From Halotalea alkalilenta (lineage in GTDB: Bacteria > Pseudomonadota > Gammaproteobacteria > Pseudomonadales > Halomonadaceae): 64,000 nucleotides of DNA. The notes under the pieces were generated by a model. The model was not told the DNA's origin and ran no database searches. It was given only the letters and a program-made list of their open reading frames with translations. The translations under genes were made by a program, and so were the position numbers. Positions 1 through 9,790 of this stretch are shown here, piece by piece. Within the stretch, counting starts at the first letter, position 1, and each line of letters opens with the position of its first letter. The stretch spans positions 434,001 to 498,000 of the forward strand of contig NZ_CP015243.1 of the NCBI RefSeq assembly GCF_001648175.1, given 5' to 3'.

Positions 1-955
1 GACTCTAACAGAACTTCGCTACATCGTGACGCTTTCCCAGGAGCGCCACTTCGGCCGCGCCGCGGAGCGCTGCTTCGTCTCCCAGCCGACGCTTTCGGTC
101 GCGGTGAAGAAGCTCGAGGAAGAACTCGGCATCGCGCTCTTCGAGCGCAGCAAGTCGACCGTCCAGGTGACACCGATGGGCGAACGGATCGTCGCCCAGG
201 CCACTCGCGTGCTCGAGCAGGCCAACGTGATCAAGGAACTCGCCAGCGAAGGCAAGGACCAGCTCGGCAGCCCCCTGCGCATCGGCGCGATCTACACCAT
301 CGGACCTTATCTCTTCCCCCACCTGGTGCCGATGCTCTCCGAGCTCGCGCCTCAGATGCCGCTCTACATCGAGGAGAACCTCACCGGCGAGCTGAGACGC
401 AAGCTGCGCGCGGGCGATCTCGACGTGATCGTGGTGGCGCTGCCGTTCACCGAGCCGGACGTGCTGACCAAGACCCTCTACGAGGAGCCCTTCGAGGTAC
501 TGCTGCCGAAGGGCCACCCCTGGCTCGCCTTCGATGAGATCGACAAGGAGATGCTGCTCGAGGAGCGCCTGCTGCTGCTCGGGGAAGGGCACTGCTTCCG
601 TGACCAGATCATCGAGGCCTGTCCTGCGCTCAACGCGCGGATCAACAGCCCGAGCAATACCCTGATCGCCGAGGGCGGCTCGCTGGAGACGATTCGCCAC
701 ATGGTCGCCTCCGGCCTCGGCATCACCGTGCTGCCACGCTCGGCCACTGGGCTGCGCTTCTACGAGGATGGGCTGCTCGAAACCCGGCCGTTCAAGGCTC
801 CCGCGCCTTCGCGCTCGGTGGCGATCGCCTGGCGCACCAGTTTTCCGCGACCCAAGGCGATCGATGCGCTGACCACCGCGATCGAACGCTGCAGGCCGCG
901 TCTCGACGCGGTCAGCGAGCCGACCCGGGCAACCACGCGCAAGGCCCTTGCATGA
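1..955 (+). CDS. oxyR: OxyR, LysR-type hydrogen peroxide sensor (5' end outside window)
   Basis: This is a LysR-type activator of antioxidant genes. The reading frame is open to the left edge (TLTELRYIV... from base 2), so the true start lies just outside; an in-frame GTG at 26 would remove part of the helix-turn-helix. The N-terminal HTH includes ERHFGRAAERCFVSQPTLS. The effector domain carries the two redox cysteines in the context GHCFRDQIIEAC, spaced as in E. coli OxyR C199/C208, which sense peroxide by disulfide formation. Its stop overlaps the recG start (ATGA at 952-955), so the two genes are probably translationally coupled. The oxyR-recG pairing is also found in pseudomonads. The cysteine pair makes the identification firm. 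Confidence 0.96.
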   Translation, partial: TLTELRYIVTLSQERHFGRAAERCFVSQPTLSVAVKKLEEELGIALFERSKSTVQVTPMGERIVAQATRVLEQANVIKELASEGKDQLGSPLRIGAIYTIGPYLFPHLVPMLSELAPQMPLYIEENLTGELRRKLRAGDLDVIVVALPFTEPDVLTKTLYEEPFEVLLPKGHPWLAFDEIDKEMLLEERLLLLGEGHCFRDQIIEACPALNARINSPSNTLIAEGGSLETIRHMVASGLGITVLPRSATGLRFYEDGLLETRPFKAPAPSRSVAIAWRTSFPRPKAIDALTTAIERCRPRLDAVSEPTRATTRKALA

Positions 956-3099
956 GCACGGCGCGTGAGCGCGCTCGTATGGACCCCGAGACGAGTACGC
1001 ACCAAAGCGAGCTCGACCAGCCGGTCACCGAGCTGGCCGGTGTGGGTGACGCGATGGCGGCAAAGCTGGCCCGGCTGGGCCTCGACTCGATCGCCGACCT
1101 GCTTTTCCACCTACCACTGCGCTACCAGGACCGCACCCGACTGACCCCGATCGGCCAGCTGCGCGCGGGCCAGGAGGCGGTGGTCGAAGGTGAAGTCACC
1201 GCCTGCGATGTGATCCAGGGCCGGCGCCGCAGCCTGCTGGTGCGACTCAAGGATGCCACCGGCATTCTTTCGCTGCGCTTTTACCATTTCGCCCCCGCCC
1301 AGGCCCAGCAGTTCGCCCGCGGCAGCCGTGTACGGCTGTTCGGCGAGGCGCGCGCCGGCAGCACCGGGCTCGAGGTCTACCACCCCGAATACCAACTGCT
1401 CTCCGCTACCGTAGAGCGCAGCGCCGATGGCGAGATCGAGGAGAGCCTGACCCCGATCTACCCGACCACCGAAGGGTTGACTCAGATGCGCCTGCGGGGC
1501 TTGATCGCGCAGGCGTTCAAACGCTACGAAGCGCACCCCGGCTCGCTCCCGGAGCTGCTGCCCGAACCGCTGCGCGAGCGCTTCAGCCTGCTCGCGCTGA
1601 ACGACGCGATCCGATATCTGCACCATCCGCCCCCCGACGCTTCGCTCGATCAGCTCGCGGCCGGTACCCACCCCGCCCAGCGCCGGCTCGCTTTCGAGGA
1701 ACTGCTCGCCCACCAGCTCAGCCTGCGTCAGGTGCGCAGCCGTATCCAGCGCGACACCGCCCCTTTGATCAAGGGGGGCGACGGGCTCAAGGCGCGCTTT
1801 CTCGCCGCGCTGCCGTTTTCGCTCACTGGCGCCCAGCGCCGGGTGCTGGCCGAGATCGACCGCGATCTCGAACGCGAGATCCCGATGCTGCGGCTGGTCC
1901 AGGGCGATGTCGGCTCGGGCAAGACCGTGGTCGCGGCGGTGGCCGCGCTGAGCGCCGCCGCCCACGGCTACCAAGCCGCGGTGATGGCGCCCACCGAGCT
2001 TCTCGCCGAGCAGCACTACAAGAGCTTTCGCGCCTGGTTCGAACCGCTCGGCCTCGACGTCGCCTGGCTCGCGGGGCGGCTCAAAGGCAAGCAGCGCCTC
2101 GATGCCAAAGCGGCGATCGAGGATGGCCGCGCCCAAGTGGTGGTCGGCACCCACGCGCTGTTCCAGGCTGACGTGCGCTTCCATCGGCTGGGGCTTGCGA
2201 TCATCGACGAGCAGCACCGCTTCGGCGTCCACCAGCGCCTGGCGCTACGCGAGAAGGGTGAAGCCGCGGGTATCACCCCCCACCAGCTGGTGATGACCGC
2301 GACCCCGATTCCACGCACGCTGGCGATGAGCGCCTATGCCGATCTCGATCTCTCGGTGATCGACGAGCTCCCCCCGGGACGCAGCCCGGTGAAGACCGTT
2401 GCCGTCGCCGACAACCGCCGCCAGGAAGTGATCGAGCGGATCAGGAGCGCCTGCAGCGAAGGCCGTCAGGCCTACTGGGTCTGCACCCTGATCGAGGAGT
2501 CCGAAGCGCTCGAGAGCCAGGCCGCCGAAGCGACGCTCGCCGCGCTGGAAGAGGCACTGCCCGAGTTCGCCATCGGCCTCGTCCATGGACGAATGAAGGC
2601 GAGCGAAAAGAGCGAGGTGATGGCCGCGTTCAAGGCCGGCGAGCTCGACCTGCTGGTCGCCACCACGGTGATCGAGGTCGGCGTCGACGTGCCCAATGCC
2701 AGCCTGATGATCATCGAGAATCCCGAGCGCCTGGGACTCGCCCAGCTGCACCAGCTGCGCGGCCGGGTCGGACGCGGCAGCACCGAAAGCTTCTGCGTAC
2801 TGCTCTACCATCCCCCGCTCTCGGATCACTCCCGCGAACGCCTCGCTGTGATGCGCGAGACCAACGACGGCTTCAAGATCGCCGAGAAGGATTTGGAGCT
2901 GCGTGGTCCAGGCGAGGTGCTCGGTACCCGCCAGACCGGGCTGATGGGGATGAAGATCGCCGACCTCGTCCGTGATCGCCCGCTGCTCGAACCCGTCCAC
3001 CGCCTCGCCGCCGAGCTGGTCGATTCCCACCCTCGATCCGTCACCCCCTTGATTCGCCGCTGGCTCGGCGAAGAGGCCAACCGCTACGGAGCGGTGTGA
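952..3099 (+). CDS. recG: ATP-dependent DNA helicase RecG
   Basis: RecG remodels stalled forks and branch-migrates Holliday junctions. The 715-aa product is slightly longer than E. coli RecG (693 aa). It has an N-terminal wedge/OB region (about 60-200), a Walker A motif GDVGSGKT near residue 318, the DEQH box (IIDEQHRFGV) near 419, motif III TATPIPRT, and the C-terminal helicase motif QLRGRVGRG. The ATG at 952 overlaps the oxyR stop; an in-frame ATG at 979 (MDPETS) could be the real start and would give a product closer to the usual length. A 6-bp hairpin (3103-3119) follows the stop but has no T-run. Confidence 0.97.
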   Translation: MSTARERARMDPETSTHQSELDQPVTELAGVGDAMAAKLARLGLDSIADLLFHLPLRYQDRTRLTPIGQLRAGQEAVVEGEVTACDVIQGRRRSLLVRLKDATGILSLRFYHFAPAQAQQFARGSRVRLFGEARAGSTGLEVYHPEYQLLSATVERSADGEIEESLTPIYPTTEGLTQMRLRGLIAQAFKRYEAHPGSLPELLPEPLRERFSLLALNDAIRYLHHPPPDASLDQLAAGTHPAQRRLAFEELLAHQLSLRQVRSRIQRDTAPLIKGGDGLKARFLAALPFSLTGAQRRVLAEIDRDLEREIPMLRLVQGDVGSGKTVVAAVAALSAAAHGYQAAVMAPTELLAEQHYKSFRAWFEPLGLDVAWLAGRLKGKQRLDAKAAIEDGRAQVVVGTHALFQADVRFHRLGLAIIDEQHRFGVHQRLALREKGEAAGITPHQLVMTATPIPRTLAMSAYADLDLSVIDELPPGRSPVKTVAVADNRRQEVIERIRSACSEGRQAYWVCTLIEESEALESQAAEATLAALEEALPEFAIGLVHGRMKASEKSEVMAAFKAGELDLLVATTVIEVGVDVPNASLMIIENPERLGLAQLHQLRGRVGRGSTESFCVLLYHPPLSDHSRERLAVMRETNDGFKIAEKDLELRGPGEVLGTRQTGLMGMKIADLVRDRPLLEPVHRLAAELVDSHPRSVTPLIRRWLGEEANRYGAV

Positions 3100-3300
3100 T
3101 CGCCCGGCACCTGGCCGGGAGAGACAAGCGTCGCAGGCGTGCGGTTGCCCCATCGAGCGCCATCCTGGCGAAACCACGCGGGGGTGGACGGGGGCTGACG
3201 AGCATTGGCAGACCCTGGGACTATCAGCCTACGCTGTGGGACAGGATCTGCGACCGGACAGGCGACCAACCCCGTGAACATCGACTCCCCGCTTTACCCA

Positions 3301-5448
3301 ATGCCTATCGATGAAGAGCAGCGTCTGCTCACGTTGGACGAGTATCATCTCGTGGACACGCCGCCTACGGGGGATTTCGATCGCTTGGCCGCGCTCGCCG
3401 CGCGCTTGTTCGATGTTCCGATCGTGCTGATTTCGCTGGTGGCAAGCGACCGGCAGTTCTTCAAGGCCCACGTCGGGTTCGATATTTGCGAAACCAGCCG
3501 CGAGATCTCTTTTTGCTCCTACACCATCGTCGAGGACGACATTCTTTTCATACCCGATGCATTGAGTGACCCGCGCTTCTCTTCCAATCCCCTGGTCATC
3601 GGTTCGCCCTTCATACGATTCTACGCGGGCAAGCCTCTGGTCACGCCAACGGGCGAGAAGATCGGCACCGTCTGCCTGATCGACGCCAAACCGCATCCTT
3701 CTTTCAGCGACGAAGATCGCCAGAACCTTTCCGACCTGGCGGCGCTGATCATGGAGAGGATGGAGCTGCGTCGCCTCGATCACCTCAAGCAGATCAATCA
3801 GGCCCGCTTCGATAGCCTTGCCACCGCCTCTCCCAATGCCATCGTCTGTTCCGATGCCAACAACCGGATTACCTACTGGAACCCATCGGCGGAAAAGATT
3901 TTCGGCTACTCGGCCAAGGAGGTCATGGGGCTGCCCATTACCATCATCATTCCCGACGGCCGCAGGGATCTCTACGACGCCGAGCTTCGAAAACTGCAGC
4001 GATCGAAGAAAAAGGAGCTGGGCAGTAATTCGATACTGCTTTCGGGGCTGCGCAAGGATGGCAGCGAATTCCCAGCCGAGTTTTCAATTGCGCTGTGGGA
4101 AGAAAACCACAGGCCTTGCATAGGTACCATCGTGCGGGATGCCACTGAGCGCCAGCAGCACGAGGAGCGGCTGTTTCGACTCGCATCGCTCGACTCCCTC
4201 ACCAATCTGTTCAATCGCGGCGCATGGAACGTCTGCTTGGCGGAGTCGTTGGCCGCAGCAAGGCCCGTAACGGTCCTGCTCCTCGACCTGGACAGCTTCA
4301 AGGAGGTCAACGATACATTCGGCCACTCCGCCGGCGACGCGGTGCTGAAAGAGATGGCCATACGCATCGAGGACAACTGCACCAATGCGCTCATGCTCGC
4401 GCGCCTCGGCGGCGATGAGTTCGTGGCGCTGCTTCCAGGTAATGATGTCCGAGCGGCGAGGATGACCGCCAAGCGGCTGGTAGCGGCCGCCTCCTTGCCG
4501 TTCGAATTCGCCGGCAGGTCGATCAGGATCGGGATGAGCATCGGCGTCTCGCTCGCCCCCAACCACAGCACGCACCCTGAAGAGCTGCTCGGCGCCGCCG
4601 ATCTCGCGCTGTACCAGGCGAAAGCCGCGGGGAGAGGCCGCTATGAATTGTTCACGCCATCTTTCCGCGAAGTCGCCATCGCACGAAGGGCGTTCGAGCA
4701 TGAACTGAAGCTCGCGTTCGAGAATGGCGAATTCGAGCTTTTCTACCAGCCTCAGGTCGTGACCGGCACACAGCGGGTGGTCGGAGCCGAGGCGCTGATG
4801 CGGTGGCGTCATCCCAAGCGCGGCCTGCTGACGCCTGCATCGTTCATGGATGTGCTGATCGCGAAGCCTTCCGCCAATGCCGTGGGGGAATGGGTGCTGC
4901 GCAGCGCCTGCGAAACAGCGGCCAAATGGCGGACGAAAATTCCCGATTTTCGTATCAGCGTCAACCTGTTCGAGGCGCAGCTGAGCTCGGGGCGGCTTTT
5001 CTCCGTGGTCAAGGAGGTACTGGCCAAAACCAAGCTTCCCGGCGATTCGCTCGAGCTCGAGATCGTCGAGAACATCCTTTTGCGCAACGACGACACCACG
5101 CTTCGGCTTCTGCATAGACTGCGCGAGCTCGGTGTCGGCCTCGCGTTCGATGATTATGGGACGGGCTTCGCATCGCTCGGCCTGCTGAAGCGCTATCCGG
5201 TGAGCCGGTTGAAAATAGACCGCTCGTTCATTCGCAACGTCAACTCGGACGCCGAAGACTCAGCGGTAGTGAAAGCGATCATCTACCTGGGTAAGAGCTT
5301 CGATCTCGATGTGATCGCCGAAGGCGTGGAGACGCAGCAGCAGCTGGATTTCCTGATCGACAACGATTGCGTCGAAGCGCAGGGCTATCTGTTCGGCAAG
5401 CCGATGCCGGCCGCCGAATTCACGATGAAGTTCGTCGATCCCATCTAG
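3301..5448 (+). CDS. GAF-PAS-GGDEF-EAL cyclic-di-GMP signalling protein
   Basis: This is a predicted soluble dual-domain c-di-GMP enzyme of about 715 aa. Domains in order are an N-terminal GAF (about 20-160), a PAS domain (about 175-290, with ANNRITYWNPSAEKIFGYS), a GGDEF domain with intact GGDEF near residue 370, and an EAL domain with EALMRW near 497. The EAL domain also has FDDYGTGFASL, KIDRSFI and AEGVET, so both catalytic halves look intact. No RxxD inhibitory site is visible ahead of GGDEF. No transmembrane segment is seen, so the ligand is probably cytoplasmic. The ATG at 3301 fits the usual start of this GAF type; an in-frame GTG at 3274 is an alternative. The gene is monocistronic, and a GC palindrome (5448-5459) follows the stop. 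Confidence 0.9.
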   Translation: MPIDEEQRLLTLDEYHLVDTPPTGDFDRLAALAARLFDVPIVLISLVASDRQFFKAHVGFDICETSREISFCSYTIVEDDILFIPDALSDPRFSSNPLVIGSPFIRFYAGKPLVTPTGEKIGTVCLIDAKPHPSFSDEDRQNLSDLAALIMERMELRRLDHLKQINQARFDSLATASPNAIVCSDANNRITYWNPSAEKIFGYSAKEVMGLPITIIIPDGRRDLYDAELRKLQRSKKKELGSNSILLSGLRKDGSEFPAEFSIALWEENHRPCIGTIVRDATERQQHEERLFRLASLDSLTNLFNRGAWNVCLAESLAAARPVTVLLLDLDSFKEVNDTFGHSAGDAVLKEMAIRIEDNCTNALMLARLGGDEFVALLPGNDVRAARMTAKRLVAAASLPFEFAGRSIRIGMSIGVSLAPNHSTHPEELLGAADLALYQAKAAGRGRYELFTPSFREVAIARRAFEHELKLAFENGEFELFYQPQVVTGTQRVVGAEALMRWRHPKRGLLTPASFMDVLIAKPSANAVGEWVLRSACETAAKWRTKIPDFRISVNLFEAQLSSGRLFSVVKEVLAKTKLPGDSLELEIVENILLRNDDTTLRLLHRLRELGVGLAFDDYGTGFASLGLLKRYPVSRLKIDRSFIRNVNSDAEDSAVVKAIIYLGKSFDLDVIAEGVETQQQLDFLIDNDCVEAQGYLFGKPMPAAEFTMKFVDPI

Positions 5449-5567
5449 ACGCCGGCGTCATGCCGGAAAACCGCGATCCCCAGCGGGTGCCCGACTACAC
5501 GGCGAGAGATTGACGCTCGCACCAGCGAGTGGCCCAATCGATGCTTCTTCCTCAAGGACCGTCGTCG

Positions 5568-6482
5568 ATGGACGTCCCTCAGCAGCGCTTGGTCTATTTC
5601 AGCACCACGGTGGAATCGGGCTCGCTACGCAAGGCGGCGACCCGACTCGGTATCGCGCCTTCGGCGGTGAGCCGACAGATCTCTCTGCTCGAGCAGGCGC
5701 TCGATGCGCCGCTGCTCGAGCGCACACCGAGAGGTATTCGCCCCACCGCGGTGGGTGAGATGGTGCTCGACTACTGCCGGCGCAGGCGGATGCTCGAGGA
5801 CGAGTTCGTCGCCGGACTCGAAACCTACCAGCGGATGGAGACCGGCACGCTCTCGCTGGTGGTCGGCGAGGGCTTCGTCACCGACCTGATCGGCCAGCCG
5901 TTGAAGGCGTTCACCGAGCGCTATCCCGGCATTCGCCTCGACATCCAGCTGGCCGGCACCGACGATATCATCGAAGCGGTAGTCGAGGACCGCGCCCACA
6001 TCGGGCTGATGTTCCACGAGCGGGTGCATCCACGCATCCGCTTCTGGCACTCCAGCCGCCAGCCGCTGCTGATGATCCTCCCACCCGACCATCCGCTGGC
6101 CGACGGCGACACTCCGCTGAGCTTCGAGGCGATCGCCGATACCCCGCTTGCCGCCTGGCGCCCGGGTCACGGTATCCGCACCCTGGTCGACCAGGCCTTC
6201 GACGAGGCGGGCCGGCGCCCGCGCATCGCACTCGAGACCAACTCCATGGCGGTGCTGCGCCAATCGGTGGTCGCGGGGCTTGCGGTGACCTTGCTGCCTC
6301 GCTTCGCCGCCGCGCGCGAGCTCGATGATGGCACCGTGGTCGCCCGCCCGGTCGCCGCTGCACCATTCCAGAACTCCCAGGCGCACATGATCACTCGTGT
6401 CCAACGCCGACTGCCGAAGGCGGGGCTGGCGCTGCTGCGCCATCTACGTCTCTGGATGCAGGCGTTTCGCAGCGCCGACTAA
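5568..6482 (+). CDS. LysR-family transcriptional regulator
   Basis: The protein is about 304 aa, with an N-terminal winged HTH (SLRKAATRLGIAPSAVSRQ) and a LysR substrate-binding domain (about 90-295). I chose the ATG at 5568 because AAGGA sits about 10 nt upstream; a GTG at 5529 would add 13 residues of unusual composition. It converges on the cysE-ending operon with a 20-nt gap, so it is not divergent from any neighbour, and its target cannot be read from context. The effector is unknown. Confidence 0.88.
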   Translation: MDVPQQRLVYFSTTVESGSLRKAATRLGIAPSAVSRQISLLEQALDAPLLERTPRGIRPTAVGEMVLDYCRRRRMLEDEFVAGLETYQRMETGTLSLVVGEGFVTDLIGQPLKAFTERYPGIRLDIQLAGTDDIIEAVVEDRAHIGLMFHERVHPRIRFWHSSRQPLLMILPPDHPLADGDTPLSFEAIADTPLAAWRPGHGIRTLVDQAFDEAGRRPRIALETNSMAVLRQSVVAGLAVTLLPRFAAARELDDGTVVARPVAAAPFQNSQAHMITRVQRRLPKAGLALLRHLRLWMQAFRSAD

Positions 6483-6502
6483 GACCAGACCACTCTCGAA
6501 GC

Positions 6503-7240
6503 TCAGCGCACCCGCGCGGTGGGGCCGACCACGGTGTCACCCGGCGCGACCGGCTTGGTCACGATCGCCCCGGCACCGACCTTGGCGCCCTCGCCGATCT
6601 CGATGTTGCCGAGCACCAGCGCCCCGGCACCGAGGAAGGCGCCGCGCCTCACCTTGGGGTGGCGGTCACCGTCGAGCTTGCCGGTGCCGCCGAGGGTGAC
6701 GCCCTGGAACAGGGTGACGCCGTCCTCGACCACCGCCGTTTCACCGATCACGATGCCGGCGCCGTGGTCGATGAAGATCCCGCTGCCGATCCGCGCGGCG
6801 GGATGGATATCGACGGCGAAATCGCAGGCGACACGGTACTGGAGATAGCTTGCCAGATCGGTCAGCCCGAACTGCCACCAGGCATGGGCGACGCGCTGGC
6901 ACTGTAGCGCGCGATAGCCAGGAAAGTAGAGCAGCGGGGTGAACGGCTCAGGAATAGCGGCGTCCTCGCGCAGCAGCACCAGGATGTCATCGAGGGCGGC
7001 GTCGACGATCCGCGGCTCGGCGGCCAGCGCCTCGCGCACCTGGTCGCGGGCGGCCTCGAAGGGCACATGCTCTGAGGCCAGCGTCCGCGCGATCACGCCG
7101 GCCAGCGCCGAAGCGAAGCCATCGTGCTCGAGCAGGCTGGCGCGATAGTACCCGGCCAGCAGCGGATGGCGCTGGATCGCTGCATGCGCGGCTTCCAGCA
7201 TCTGCGCCCAGAGGGTGTCGCATCGATATTCTCTTGGCAT
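6503..7240 (-). CDS. cysE: Serine O-acetyltransferase, short form
   Basis: The enzyme acetylates L-serine with acetyl-CoA, the first step of cysteine synthesis. The 245-aa protein has the N-terminal helical SATase domain (1-140) and a left-handed beta-helix with hexapeptide repeats (about 143-235). Catalytic equivalents of E. coli D143 and H158 are visible as D144 (VDIHPAAR) and H159 (IDHGAG), along with GGTGK and GDRHPK. It stops soon after the last coil (TVVGPTARVR), so the C-terminal tail ending in Ile that docks E. coli CysE into CysK is missing. It is the last gene of the 10671-6503 operon, an unusual place for cysE. Confidence 0.92.
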   Translation of the reverse strand: MPREYRCDTLWAQMLEAAHAAIQRHPLLAGYYRASLLEHDGFASALAGVIARTLASEHVPFEAARDQVREALAAEPRIVDAALDDILVLLREDAAIPEPFTPLLYFPGYRALQCQRVAHAWWQFGLTDLASYLQYRVACDFAVDIHPAARIGSGIFIDHGAGIVIGETAVVEDGVTLFQGVTLGGTGKLDGDRHPKVRRGAFLGAGALVLGNIEIGEGAKVGAGAIVTKPVAPGDTVVGPTARVR

Positions 7241-7267
7241 CTCAGCGGTTCCGCGCGAAAACGGGGT

Positions 7268-8155
7268 TCACAGCAAGCACTCCTCGCACTGTTCGAAGCG
7301 CAACAGCGTGCCGCCCAGCACTTCAGGAGGAATCTCGACCACGCCCGCCGACAGGCGAGCGAAGGGCACCGCCCGCTCGCGCCAATACTGCACCGCGGCT
7401 TCGAGATCGAGACATTCGACGCTCAACGCCACCGCGCGTGGCGGCGAGGCCGCGAGCGGGCCTAGCGAAGGCAGCCGGGCCGCGAGCGCAGCGGCGCCGA
7501 GCAGCCAGCAGTCGCCCTTCTCGGTACGTACACGAGAGCCTCCCTCCACCGATTCGACGGCATCAGCACCGTGGATCGCCTGGAAGTGCCCGATATCGCG
7601 TTCGGGCGCGTCGCTCAAATACCATACCGCGCTGATCCGCGCTGCCTGGTTGGGGTGGCGCTCGAGATTCGGGTCGACGCGAAACAGCTCCGGGCGCAGC
7701 TGCTGGCAGAGAAACTGGGTGAGGAAGGGCCGTTCGGGATCATGGAGGATATCGAGGGCGACACCGACCTCGACATCGCGGCCATCGGGCAGATGAGCCA
7801 GCCGGCGAAATTCGATCGGATCCCAAGGCGAGAAACCGTGCGCCTCGACCAGCGCATGGTCGTGCGCCATCTGGCCGCTTTCGAGCGCGACCATCGCGAT
7901 CCCCTCGCCAAGGGTCAGGCGTGCCTCGATCAGCCGAGCGAAGCGAAAGCCGTTGGCATCGGCGTAGCTGGTCTGCTCCGGCCGGGCGATCGCGATCAAT
8001 TCGATGAAGTTGTTGGCGAAGAACAGCAGATGGTTATCGGTGCCCCAGGGGTGGCTGTGACGCGAGTTGAGGGTGAAGCCGAGCATACGCGCACGCGTGT
8101 ATGCCTGATCGAGATCGCGTACCGCGATCAGCGGATGATCGATACCGAAACTCAT
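7268..8155 (-). CDS. VOC-superfamily (glyoxalase-like) protein
   Basis: This 295-aa protein begins MSFGIDHPLIAVRDLDQA, typical of the beta-alpha-beta-beta-beta glyoxalase/bleomycin-resistance fold. A second weaker half (about 180-290) suggests two tandem modules. Members of this Glyoxalase_3-like group often accompany oxidoreductase operons, but their substrates are mostly unknown. A strong SD (AAGGAGC) precedes the ATG. It lies 69 nt after the aldehyde dehydrogenase and 27 nt before cysE, so it is probably co-transcribed. A metal-dependent lyase, isomerase or dioxygenase role is possible; no function is assigned. Confidence 0.82.
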   Translation of the reverse strand: MSFGIDHPLIAVRDLDQAYTRARMLGFTLNSRHSHPWGTDNHLLFFANNFIELIAIARPEQTSYADANGFRFARLIEARLTLGEGIAMVALESGQMAHDHALVEAHGFSPWDPIEFRRLAHLPDGRDVEVGVALDILHDPERPFLTQFLCQQLRPELFRVDPNLERHPNQAARISAVWYLSDAPERDIGHFQAIHGADAVESVEGGSRVRTEKGDCWLLGAAALAARLPSLGPLAASPPRAVALSVECLDLEAAVQYWRERAVPFARLSAGVVEIPPEVLGGTLLRFEQCEECLL

Positions 8156-8224
8156 CGTCTTGCTCCTTGCACGAACGCTCAGGATGAAGAGCCCGGCCGC
8201 CGTGGCCAGGCTCGCGCTCGATCG

Positions 8225-9790
8225 TTACACCAGGCCGCTGCCATAGCCCATCGCCACGCTCGAGCGCGCGGCGGTCTCGACCCATACGCTCTGCGCCACG
8301 CTGTACTCGCGCAGCCCGTCGAGTCCACTCGAGCGACCATAGCCGCTGTCGCGGAAGCCACCGAAGGGAGACATCACGCTGATCGTCTTGTAGCCGTTGA
8401 TCCACACCGTACCGGCGCGCAGCTGCGCGGCGACCCGGTGGGCACGCGCCGGATCCTGCGTCCATACCGCCCCGGCGAGGCCAAAGCGAGTGGCGTTGGC
8501 GAGCGCCAGCGCCTCTTGCTCGTCATCGAACGGCATCACCACCAGCACCGGACCGAACACCTCCTCACGGGCAATGGTCATCTCCGGGGTGACATCGACC
8601 AGCACCGTCGGTGCGACGAAGTAGCCATCGGCGCCCTCCGGCAGCCCTTGGGGACGACCGCCACCGCTGACTACCCGCGCCCCAGCCGCCTTGGCCTCTT
8701 CGATCATCCGGGTGACCCGCTCGAACTGCCGCGCGTTCTGCAGCGGCCCCATGCGGGTGCTGGGCCCCGAGGGCAGGCCGACCGGGATCAGCGCAGCGGC
8801 ACGCGCCAGCCGCTCGACCACTCGATCGAATATCTCACGCTGGACCAGCAAGCGCGAACCAGCGACGCAGCTCTGCCCCGCACCGCCGAAGATCGCCGCC
8901 TGGGCGCCCCCTACGGCATCGTCGAGCTTGGCGTCGTCGAACACGATATTGGCCGACTTGCCGCCGAGTTCGAGCACGCTCGGCACCAGCCGACGGGCAC
9001 CGGCTTCAGCGATCACCCGCCCGCTTTCGGGCGAACCGACGAACACCAGCTTGCTGATCCCATCATGGCCGGTGAGCGCCTGGCCGGTAGTGGCCCCGAG
9101 ACCGTTGACGATGTTGACCAGCCCGCGCGGCAGGCCGCTGGCCTCGAGCAGCCCAGCCAGCGCCACCGAGCTGAACGGGGTCAGTTCGGAGGGCTTGAGC
9201 ACCACACCGTTGCCAGCGGCAAGCGCGGGCGCGAGCTGCCAGCCGCAGGTGAACAGCGGCGCGTTCCACGGCGTGATCTGGCCGACCACGCCGAACGGCA
9301 CGTAGCGGACGAAGTTGAGGTGCGAGGTCGGCACCGGGATCACCTCGCCATGCTGCTTGTCGCACCAGCCGGCGTAGTACTCGAACATCTCGCGCACCTT
9401 GGCGACTTCGCCACGGCAGTCGCTGATCGGCTTGCCCGCGACCAGGCTTTCAAGCTCGGCGAGCGCATCAGCTTGCGCGATGATCGCCTGCGCCGCGGCG
9501 TACATCCGCCGTCCTCGCTCGGAAGCGGTGAGCCCGCTCCACACCAGCTGGGCCTCGGCGGCGCTGGCCACCGCGCGATCGATCAACCCGGCTCCAGCGT
9601 CGTGATAAGCGATCAACTCGCGCCCGGTCACCGGGTCGTTCAGCGCGATACGCTCACCCTCGCCGCCGAGCGATTCGCCCGCGATCCAGTTCGAGCGCGG
9701 CGTATCGCCGGCGAGGCCGAAATGATCCAGCAGCGCCGCGAGCCGGCGCTGGGCCTGAAGATCCAGGGAGATGGGGTTGGAAGTAGTCAT
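8225..9790 (-). CDS. NAD(P)-dependent aldehyde dehydrogenase
   Basis: The enzyme oxidises an aldehyde to its carboxylate with NAD(P)+. The 521-aa protein has the full ALDH fold, with N176 (TPWNAP), general base E274 (LELGGKSA) and nucleophile C308 (GAGQSCVAGSR). The central part resembles betaine- or hydroxymuconic-semialdehyde-type ALDHs, but the substrate cannot be fixed from sequence. Its ATG overlaps the stop of the upstream dehydrogenase (ATGA at 9790), so the two are translationally coupled. The pairing suggests consecutive alcohol-to-aldehyde-to-acid steps, or semialdehyde handling. Confidence 0.93.
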   Translation of the reverse strand: MTTSNPISLDLQAQRRLAALLDHFGLAGDTPRSNWIAGESLGGEGERIALNDPVTGRELIAYHDAGAGLIDRAVASAAEAQLVWSGLTASERGRRMYAAAQAIIAQADALAELESLVAGKPISDCRGEVAKVREMFEYYAGWCDKQHGEVIPVPTSHLNFVRYVPFGVVGQITPWNAPLFTCGWQLAPALAAGNGVVLKPSELTPFSSVALAGLLEASGLPRGLVNIVNGLGATTGQALTGHDGISKLVFVGSPESGRVIAEAGARRLVPSVLELGGKSANIVFDDAKLDDAVGGAQAAIFGGAGQSCVAGSRLLVQREIFDRVVERLARAAALIPVGLPSGPSTRMGPLQNARQFERVTRMIEEAKAAGARVVSGGGRPQGLPEGADGYFVAPTVLVDVTPEMTIAREEVFGPVLVVMPFDDEQEALALANATRFGLAGAVWTQDPARAHRVAAQLRAGTVWINGYKTISVMSPFGGFRDSGYGRSSGLDGLREYSVAQSVWVETAARSSVAMGYGSGLV

